Below are positions 55,732 through 64,000 of a DNA stretch of 64,000 nucleotides, in pieces. The stretch spans positions 99,147,001 to 99,211,000 of the forward strand of contig NC_134142.1 in NCBI RefSeq assembly GCF_033958435.1, in the 5' to 3' direction. Made by a program: the position numbers and the translations under genes. The first letter of the stretch is position 1, and each line of letters starts with the position of its first letter. This DNA comes from Carettochelys insculpta. Lineage: Eukaryota > Chordata > Testudines > Carettochelyidae. A model generated the notes under the pieces. The model made no database searches. It saw nothing but the letters and a program-made list of their open reading frames with translations, and was not told where the DNA came from.

Positions 55732-55772
55732 AATATAATATAATATAATATAATATAATATAATATAATATA
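55732..55772. repeat. (AATAT)n microsatellite
   Basis: About eight perfect AATAT units. Confidence 0.92.
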
Positions 55773-56516
55773 GGCAATGGGTTCATTAGTAGTCTCTTAT
55801 CAGTGTAAATGATCTAGGTAGGAACAATTGATTTCTCCCAGGAATTACTTGGATATGATCAATCCCTGAATCATGAGTATGACAACAAGATTATTCATCA
55901 GCTGCTTAGCATCACAATGGGCTAAGATTGTCCTTTCAGCTGGGACAAGATGGAATACCCTGTGGGTTAGGTTCATTAGGCTGTTGACAATTAATGTTTG
56001 TACTGCTGTCTCCCACAGCCTCATTACTCTTGATACTATAGAGAAAGTGCCTGAGCTCAGAGGGGCTTTGTGATGTTTTAGTATTCCTCCGTAATTTTAT
56101 CTCCTGTACTTTTCAAACTCAGTTCTCCAAGCATAATTTGTAGCAGAAAGAATGAAAAGTAAACTCACAGTGCCTAAGAAATCACAGCCATCACGGAAGC
56201 CAGTTTATTGCCAGGACTTTTTCAAGCTTTTTATAAGGGCTTTAACTGGATCACTCCCCACCTAACAGATCCTCCTTGATGATAAACCTTATGGATTAGT
56301 AGCTGTGGTTGTATATGCTGAAAGGGACAACTGTGGGGAGGGAGCTGGCTAAACACTATAATTTGATCTTCTCATGCTGTTATGTGGAGAAATCCTTTCA
56401 TGGAGTAGAAGGGGGCAATACTGAGATAGAAGAATGGTTTGCAGGTTTTAGAGAGAGAGAAGAGGCAGGGTATGGTGCTATTTGTTCCTGTATCTGGAGG
56501 CTTTCTCAAGCTTGTA
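55773..56516. other. Non-coding DNA, nothing recognised
   Basis: AT-rich sequence with no supported feature. Confidence 0.4.
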
Positions 56517-56949
56517 GGCTGTGCTACACATGCCCTTCCCTTTCGAAAGGGGCACATTAATGAGGCACATGGGAACAAGTTAATGAGGTATTGACATGCA
56601 TATTCAGCATCTCATTAGCACAGCGGCAGCCAGTCGTTCTTTGATAATGGTGCTTTCAAAATGCAGACTGGCTGTATAGACGTGAGCACTTCGAAATAAG
56701 CGCCACACTTCGAATTTCTCTTATTCCCAAAATGAATTGGGAGTAAGTGAATTTTTAAGTGGGAGGTTTATTTTGAAGCACCGGCATCTATACAGCCAGT
56801 CTGCATTTCGAAAGCAGCACTTTTGAAGTGTGTTTGGCTGCCACTATAATAGTGAGTCACTGAATATGCATGTCAGCACCTCATTAACTAGTTCCAAAGT
56901 CCTCATTAACATGCCCTTTCCAAAAGGGCGGGTCATGTGTGGACAAGGC
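56517..56949. mobile_element. Palindromic MITE
   Basis: GGCTGTGCTACACATGCCCT on the left mirrors AGGGCGGGTCATGTGTGGAC..GGCT on the right, with changes. Arms share CTTTCGAAAGGGGCACATTA, TTGACATGCATATTCAGCAT and CTCATTAGCA words toward a centre near 56735. There is no coding capacity. Confidence 0.75.
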
Positions 56950-58312
56950 TGTACTGTTACACATACAAATTCCTTCCCTTCTATTGTCTGAATGAAAGGA
57001 TTTGGATCAGAGTACATGAAACTTATCACTAGATATTTCATATGTTAGTTTCTGAGCATGAATTCACTTGCAATTTGTATTATCAAATTTGCTGTCTCCA
57101 AAACAAAAAAAAAACTACTTTCATATATACAGCACTTAAACAAGCACAGAAATAAGTTAATTTTGAAGGCAACATATATAAAAGAATGACAAAGAAGAAA
57201 GGGCTACATATCAGAAATTAACTTCCACAACGTGTCTGTGTGGTACCAGAATATACTTTCTTATTGTTGAAGAGTGGGGAAAATTAATATATTTTATTGT
57301 TATATGAGGTTTATATATAAAATCAGACATATGTACCAATTTGCTGGAAGAGATACCAGAAAATATGTTCATGACAGATATGCCATGCTGCACTCTTTAT
57401 TGTGGAAACAAGCATGTTGGGTATCTGTTTAAGAACTGCGCCTTTTGTCATACATAGCTGAAAGCTAGATATAGTCTGCTGAGCCAAATTTGTATGCCTA
57501 TTGGAATGCATGAAGATGCCGATCTAATACTGTTCAGTCAGTTCATATTAACAAGAGTCTTCTGTCATCACTAGCAGATCCAGAGTGGATTTCTGCGGTC
57601 CACAGGCTAGCATTGCTGATTCATACTGAAATAAAGAGGTGCATAACTTGTGGTCTGCAGGATAATGATGACTACTGAAGTGTTAACCTACCATCTGGTT
57701 TTCACATTGAGTTGTGCTGTAATGGGACAGTATTGTGTGATGTAAGTTATTATCCTCCTGACTCCTCTCATTGCTTTTCAAGCCAAGGACTTTTTCATAT
57801 TCAGCAAAAGTGGTATGTCTTCATTTGTGGATTGTCTGGTCCAAGTATTGGTAGGACTTAATGCCTATATCTTCCTATCCCCATTTCAGAGCCTTGCACT
57901 GAGCTCTTTATCACACCTTATGACAGAGATCTCCTGTAAATGTTGAGTTTAGCACAGATAATATGGCTTATAATAGCATAAAGCACAGCTGTAATATTCG
58001 TGAACAGAACAATGGTTAAGAGTACTGTCATATATCAATTAGGAGTCAAAAATGTTTTGGTTTTGATGGGATCAATAGTGCTCCCATTGAACGTAATCCA
58101 CTTTTTGCCATTGACTAAAATGTGAGCGAAATAGAGTTCAACTTATTGTGTGAAATGGAAGAGGTGCTACCACCAGCAATGCCAAGAGAAATGACTTCTA
58201 AGACAACTTATGCATCTACAGGAGCACAAATAAATGGTTTGGCATAGCAGTTTACATGTATTTAATTTGCAATATGCAAAATCAATTGCTTATTTTAGGA
58301 TAGCTTAGAAAT
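56950..58312. other. Non-coding DNA, nothing recognised
   Basis: AT-rich sequence with no supported feature. Confidence 0.5.
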
Positions 58313-58314
58313 TT

Positions 58315-58415
58315 CCACTCCAGTGCATCTGATGAAATAAGTTGTTGCCCAAAAAGCTTATGCTCCAATAAATCTGTTAGTCTATAAGGTACCACAGGAC
58401 TTCTCATTGTTTTTT
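58315..58415 (+). mobile_element. Solo Penelope-type terminal sequence
   Basis: GTGCATCTGATGAAATAAGT, AAAAAGCTTATGCTCCAATA and AATCTGTTAGTCTATAAGGT followed by ACCACAGGACTTCTCATTG match the plus-strand terminus at 7318-7410. There is no inverted partner nearby. Confidence 0.75.
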
Positions 58416-59785
58416 CTTAGGAAATTTTAACTGAACAACAGTATTTTATATGATAAATGGTTAGAGAATTGCATATGTTTACTCCCCTGCCCCTCCATTC
58501 CTTCCAAGTCAGGTCTTCGCAATCTTTCTATTGATTACTTGCCTATATTTTGTACCTGGTTAACTTGAGGAGGGGAAGAAAGGACACATGTCATTCTTTG
58601 CCTGCTTTTCCAATACAGTCATGTCAAAATCATGTGTCACTGACACTGTCAGTTTGTGATTGTTGTTAGAAACATGAAATAAATTGCAGGGGACTAACAA
58701 GAACAATTTGCAGAAGGTACAGGAGATATAAATATATATGCTCCTCACTAGTTAGCAAACATATAGTGGCATCTGGAATTACTATAGTAACCAAAGCTAA
58801 TAGCCAGCATATACCATTCACTAATTACAACAGGAAAAAGCTGGACATCGTGCACCACACTGGCAAATTGGTCCCAGTGGTACCTACGGTATTTCACTCT
58901 TGTCATTATAGCCTCAAGCAAAATAAGGATATTTGAACAGAGTGTGGTTCCTGCAACCTATTAAAGATATTATATCCCTATTTATAGTCTAGTTCCATGA
59001 ACATAACATTCCAGTAGAAGATCATTTACTGTAGAAATTTTGGAATATGGAGTTTTTAAGGCAGTTATGTTTAGTTTATGGGCCAGCTATTTTAGAAAAT
59101 GCGGCTGAAGTCACCTTTCTCATTAGTCTTGCAGTTCCTCATATGCTGCTTGCTTTTTCAGCACAAAAAAGTAATTGCTTTTTGATTTGTAATGTTTCAG
59201 TGAACTGGACATTCTATATGTGAAAAGATCTCCCCGAAGTTGCATATAATTTTGCTCTGTAAAGGAGCAAATGATATTATTGTTTAGCTTCCAGCAAAAT
59301 GTAATCTTCTGAACTTGTCTGTAAATATGGGAGACCCAGGCTCCTACTGCCATGCACCTCTTGCAGTTATTTACACTCATGAAAAGTGAATGTGAAATGG
59401 TGGAGAACCTGTGATATATCAGAAAGTTACCATTGTACAGCTACTTTGCACAGGTGTAGTTGGCCGTATAAGGTATATGGCTTTGGTTTTGTGTGTTATA
59501 ATTCATAACTGAGAATCTTTTCCCCTGTAGTGGAATTCAGTGTGGGTTGCATTAAGGCCCTGTTCAATCCTTTTCATCCCTCAACAATGGTAAGCATTAT
59601 GTTAGCTGATGCTGATTGGTTCTTGGGACTATGATGTTGGCATAATCTTGGCAAGGTTAGAAAACCAAATTTTAACTGAGAATTCCCTTGAGCATTTTTT
59701 TTTCTGCTTGTACAGTTAAATGTTATAATTCATTGAGAAATTGGATTTCTAAAACATTGCAAAGCTACAGTATTCGGCCAGCTAT
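58416..59785. other. Non-coding DNA, nothing recognised
   Basis: AT-rich sequence with no supported feature. Confidence 0.5.
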
Positions 59786-59786
59786 C

Positions 59787-59875
59787 ATAGAATCATATGA
59801 CTAGAAGGGACCTTGAGGGGTCATCTAGTCCCATCCCCTGCACTTATGGCAGGACTAATATTATTTAACATTTAA
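59787..59875 (-). mobile_element. CR1 3' end, reverse orientation
   Basis: ATCATAGAATCATATGACTA, then GAAGGGACCTTGAGGGGTCA, TCTAGTCCCATCCCCTGC and GGCAGGACTAATATT is the reverse complement of a CR1 3' terminus of a second subfamily. Only about 90 bases remain. Confidence 0.85.
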
Positions 59876-60704
59876 TGAAACACATTCTGACACCTCTAAG
59901 AGGGATATCAACCGGTGAATTTTGTCTTCCCTTTTGCATACAGGATGCACATGTTATAACACCAGCTTTCCACATGACAACTGCAGCAGGAAAATGCACA
60001 ATCCACTGTGTTAATTAAAATATTCTTTATTTGGTGTGTTTTATATACAGAATTAAAATCCAAATTCACGTTGAACTTTCAGTGGAGCATCTCAGAATCA
60101 GGATTAGGATTTATATGCATCATTCCACAATTTGTATCTTGCATATTATAGTCAGCTCCAAGCGAGTTGGTTTCCAAATGAACTAAGTTTTAAAAATATT
60201 ATAAGGACTAAAAATGTGGCAAAGGTTTAGAAAGCAATTTGGAGTTCACAAACAATAACTGCATTTTTGCACTTTGATAGCAAATTATATGGACAAAAAT
60301 CTTTTTTTTTTTAAATTCCCCCAAAGTAATTCATCTACTACTAATAAAATTAAAGAAACAGAGTATTATCTATGGGGGGTATCTGTCTTACATTTTTTTC
60401 TCTTCCCTTGTGTCCCAAACCAAGTTTGTAGTGCAAAGCTTTGGAATTTTATCTATTATTTCCAAGGTCATGACTCTGATACTCAGTAAGGGTACTGGAC
60501 TGCTGAGATGTGCTGTATAAGACAGCAGTGTAAGATGGGGATAGTATGCACAATCTCTCTTCCTTTCTATCTCATCTTTCCCCACATTCAGCATGTCAGT
60601 GGGTAGATGGATTTTTTGTTTGATTTTTAGGAAAATGCATACATTTCTTTTTCTTCCTTTTGTATCCTTTACGGGCAGGTGTATGCTGCAGGAAAACGGC
60701 AAAT
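59876..60704. other. Non-coding DNA, nothing recognised
   Basis: AT-rich sequence with no supported feature. Confidence 0.4.
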
Positions 60705-60960
60705 TAAGGGACATAGCTAGAGTCGATGTACCTCAATTCAGGCTTCCATGCCGTCTCCACTAAGGGAGGTTAATGGGAGCTTGTTCTCCCATCAGCTTCC
60801 CTTTCTCCTAACTAGGAGTACCGCAGCTGATGGGGTGCCCTGAAAGTTTGATTCATCGCTTCACCACTAGGTACGCTAAATTGAACTACAGAAGATGGAC
60901 TGTGGCAGGCTCGATATTCCTTGTAGTCAAGATTTACCCAAGGTTGGAGTCTTCAAGGGT
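60705..60960 (+). mobile_element. Non-autonomous DNA transposon
   Basis: GACATAGCTAGAGTCGATGT, CCGTCTCCACTAAGGGAGGT, CTAACTAGGAGTACCGCAGC and TACGCTAAATTGAACTACAG occur in the order of a family also present at 23345 (inverse) and 63705. There is no coding capacity. Confidence 0.6.
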
Positions 60961-61365
60961 ATGGTCCTAAGTCTGAAATTAATAAAGATAATTAAAGGAT
61001 GATGCAGTCAGCACCCTCTTTCTAGAATGTACAGCCTCTTGCACACGTACTTTCCAAAATGCCCATTTATGTTTTGGAAGGATTGAATATCTTTTTGGCA
61101 TAACTTTCATTGTTTCTATTGCCAAGTCACTTTAGAATTGCAAAATCTCTGGTTTAATATGTAAAACAGGCTATTCAGAGATTTATGTTTTCTTTGTTAA
61201 TGAAAACAAGTTCCAGAAGGTAGTTCATATATATTCCAAGTCCTAAAGAGTTAATAATTTAGTTGATAGGTATTTGTGTTATAATAGCACTCAAAAATCC
61301 CAAAGATCAGAGTTCTACAGTGCTAGCTATAAATCCATACATTCTAAAGTTCCAAAGAATTTACA
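60961..61365. other. Non-coding DNA, nothing recognised
   Basis: AT-rich spacer with no supported feature. Confidence 0.4.
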
Positions 61366-61369
61366 GTCT

Positions 61370-61850
61370 AAACAGAGAAGGCAGGATTATTGTCTCTGTT
61401 TTATAGATCAGGGATCTGAGGCATAGCAAGATTAAAGCTCAGATCCTAAAAGTTATATTGGCTCCTAATTTCTGTTGAAATCAGTGGGAGCTGGGAGCCT
61501 GACCTACTCTGAGGATCTGGGTTTAAGGTCCAAATTTGTTGCTGCATTCAACATTCCAATGACTAACTGATTTAGGAATATAAAGCTAATTTTTCAAAAC
61601 AGATTTACATATTTAGGAGCCTAAATCACATTGACTATCAATATAATTTGAGCTTTTAATGCCTGAGTCTCTTGAAAATATTTGAGTTCCTAAATCTGTT
61701 AGATGTTGCAATGCAGAGCACACCAAAGCATAATAAATTCCTTTAAAAATCGGGGTCTGTATGATTTGCTTAGGGTCATACATGTAGTCTTTGACTGAGC
61801 CAGTAACTTTACCAGCTCTATGGAATCCTAGTTCAGTGCCTTAATCACAA
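61370..61850 (-). mobile_element. Cluster of ancient SINE fragments (MIR-type and others)
   Basis: GTCTCTGTTTTATAGATCAG..GATCTGAGGCATAGCAAG (61392-61431) and TTGCTTAGGGTCATACATGT..TGAGCCAGTAAC (61766-61808) read as reversed MIR-type cores. Between them, TTTAGGAGCCTAAATCACAT near 61613 and GAAATCAGTGGGAGCTGGGA near 61478 match other old amniote repeats. All are heavily decayed. Confidence 0.55.
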
Positions 61851-63700
61851 GTCTATTTTTCCTCTACTACAGGAATCAATCATTTTTACATGCTTCATGA
61901 AGAGATGGAGACCTTTATTAATACAACCCCTAGGAAAACTATATAATAGGTATGTCGTACATTACCCTTAATAAAATTGTTGGTAACCATGTGCCCTGAT
62001 TGTAAACTTTGTCCAAGCCAAATCCCTATTCCTTTGGAAGAGCTGGAATGAAAAGTAATTAACTTTGTATCAAGAAAGTAGAAAATAGTAGCTTTTCAAG
62101 CACAATGAAATGCTTAAATCTGAAAAAGCGATGAAGTCTGGGGAATTAGAGGCACATTACTGTGTTGAACTGAAAGGGTGACCTGCCCTGAGGAACAGAA
62201 AGTAATAATAATGTTCATGTCTCATCTGTCAGAAAGGTGCAGGAGACATTTCTTGTTACCTAACGGCTGTCTCCTTTCTTGAAATATTGAGAGGATTAGA
62301 ATCACCTTGCATAATTTATGTGCATTGTCATTATTCCAGGACTATACATTATAGTTCCCACAGACTGATTACATTGTAACATTCCCAACCATATGTATGG
62401 TTTATACAGGTAACATAATACTTGCAAATTACATGTGCTGTGTGCCAATAAAATTAGTTTGGGGGTACTTATGCATTAGCCCTATAACAGCTAAACAAAT
62501 AAAGATTTATACCTTAGATCTATCTCCTACATTTTTATAGAGGAAGTGATATTGATTTTTCCCCTCTCATAGATTTGCAAATGAAACACAGCATTGGAAA
62601 GGTAACTCCATTACTGCTAAAGATGCCAGTATTCTCAGGAATATATGGAGCTCTGTTCTTGTGTGCCTTGTTCCCAGATTTGCATCGCTTTAGGGGCAAA
62701 AACCTCAGCTGCTGTAAATCAGGTTAGCTGCAGAGCTATGCAGGTTGATTTTCAGATCCCTTGAGAGACAGAAGAAGGCAACTGGATATAATTTCTGAGT
62801 TGGATTTTTAGTATTATGGCTTTGTGGTGTGGTATTATGCCATATTTTCCATTATATATGTAAAGTTCAAAATACCTTATTTGAGTCTTTATAAATATTA
62901 TTGCTGGACTATTTCATGCCTTCTTGTTTAAGAGAAACCCACTAATTAAAATCATTGGCATTACATAGCTCTTTGGGAGGAAAAATTTACTAGTATCTCT
63001 CTCTGAGGGGAACTTACCGCATATGGATTTCCATGTAGAGGAGGGTGAAAGGTGCATCTTTTTCCACAGCAATGACTTCCTTTGCCCCAGACCCAAAAAG
63101 AATCAGAACCACAAATGGAGCTAGGAAGGTGCACATTATTCTCCCACAACTAACAGTGAATTTATCAGAGGCTTCAAAGTGGGTTTTCCATGTGCCCCAT
63201 GTTTGGGTAAGCCCATTTCCCCAGGAATAGAACAGCTCACTTCACAGTCCAGAGTACGGTATCCTGCACTATACCTATACCTTGCTCATTCCATTTCTCT
63301 GCTTACTCCTGCCCAATGCCTGGGCACCTGACATAGTGACTCCATGCACATTGATCTCCCTGCTGTGGTGCTCCCTACAGAGTAGGTAGTCCTCACAAGA
63401 GATTACGGATATGTCATGAACCACCTTACTTTTCACAGAGACATAGAATTGACTCTGTTGAGGGTCCAGTTCCTTTTACTGTTTCAGCACATGCATAACT
63501 TGAAACGTTTGCTTAAGACCTGTTGAAGTAAAGGTGATTTAAGCACAAGCATGAAGCCAAAAGTGTGCTGAACTGGGGTCTACATAAATAAATAATTTAA
63601 AATATTTCTAAAAGTACTTTATTAAATATAGATGGTAAAGTATATTTTCTTAAAATTTTTTACTGACAAGAAGTATAGATGAGAGAAATTTTCTAGACTC
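61851..63700. other. Non-coding DNA, nothing recognised
   Basis: AT-rich sequence with no supported gene or classified repeat. Confidence 0.5.
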
Positions 63701-63704
63701 CACT

Positions 63705-63925
63705 AAGGCTACATCTACACTACCACAGAAGGTTGACCTGAGGTACAAAACTCCAGTTATGTGGATGTATCATAGGTGAAGTTACCACAGAGTTTACACC
63801 TCGGTGGGCTGATGGGAGAAACTCTCTTACTAAATTATCTTATGCTTTCATCTGGGGTAGAATAACAGAGTCAGCGAGAGAACAATCTGTGATTGAATTG
63901 GGCGGTCTTCACTAAATCTGATGAA
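63705..63925 (+). mobile_element. Non-autonomous DNA transposon
   Basis: AAGGCTACATCTACACTACC opens the block, and GGCGGTCTTCACTAAATCTG closes it. The inner words ACCTCGGTGGGCTGATGGGA follow the style of the element at 60705. There is no coding capacity. Confidence 0.55.
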
Positions 63926-64000
63926 CTGAACACTGGTTAATCAATTGCAGAGCATTGATCAGCTTGGTATGATCTTGGTAATTCACAGATATAGTCTGTG

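Overview
This window is vertebrate nuclear DNA, most likely from a turtle; a crocodilian or another slowly evolving sauropsid is the alternative. The case rests on the repeats. There are CR1 LINEs ending in the ATTCTATG 3' tail, tRNA-type SINE tails, Penelope-like elements with a GIY-YIG endonuclease, MIR-type SINEs, and a very dense population of PIF/Harbinger DNA transposons and palindromic MITEs whose ends read like GTCTACAC. No prokaryotic features, CRISPR arrays, rRNA or tRNA genes were seen.

One cellular gene is clear: an intronless FANCF (39694-40734, +), with a Kozak-perfect start, CCAAT boxes upstream and a polyadenylation signal 76 bases after the stop. In mammals FANCF lies head-to-head with GAS2, whose main promoter is tens of kb away. 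The CpG-rich block at 1-950, with minus-strand splice-donor-like sites, sits where a minus-strand GAS2 first exon would be expected. This is inference only, because no GAS2 coding exon was recognised.

Layout. 1-950: CpG-rich block. 1-5.3 kb: AT-rich DNA with old repeats. 5.7-7.9 kb: Penelope-like foldback elements and a MITE. 9.6-14.5 kb: a MIR, a non-autonomous Harbinger, two broken Harbingers in mixed orientation and a nested palindromic MITE. 14.7-16 kb: a fairly young 5'-truncated CR1. 17-21.3 kb: three palindromic MITEs around another broken Harbinger. 23-29 kb: more MITEs and a 2.2-kb inverted-repeat element. 29.6-31.5 kb: a retroviral LTR/leader-like block with an array of covarying hairpins. 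35.6-36.2 kb: a second LTR-like block. 38.8-39.4 kb: a CR1 split by a SINE, ending about 270 bp before the FANCF start codon. 43.97-44.40 kb: a 437-bp near-perfect palindrome. 46.7-50.5 kb: another foldback element, then a Harbinger remnant with an intact two-exon Myb/SANT accessory gene but no transposase. 52-54.4 kb: a CR1 split by a MITE. 54.4-64 kb: mostly non-coding DNA with scattered old repeats.

Most interesting: (1) four or five tandem hairpins at 30711-30890 that keep a GTAAGA-type loop and a bulged A while their stems change by compensating substitutions; (2) an open two-exon Harbinger accessory gene at 48079-50103 with matching splice phase; (3) foldback Penelope-like elements with different coding cargo between similar inverted ends; (4) a crowd of long palindromes sharing a CATTAGCAT box. 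Element names come from recognising sequence by eye, not from a repeat library.
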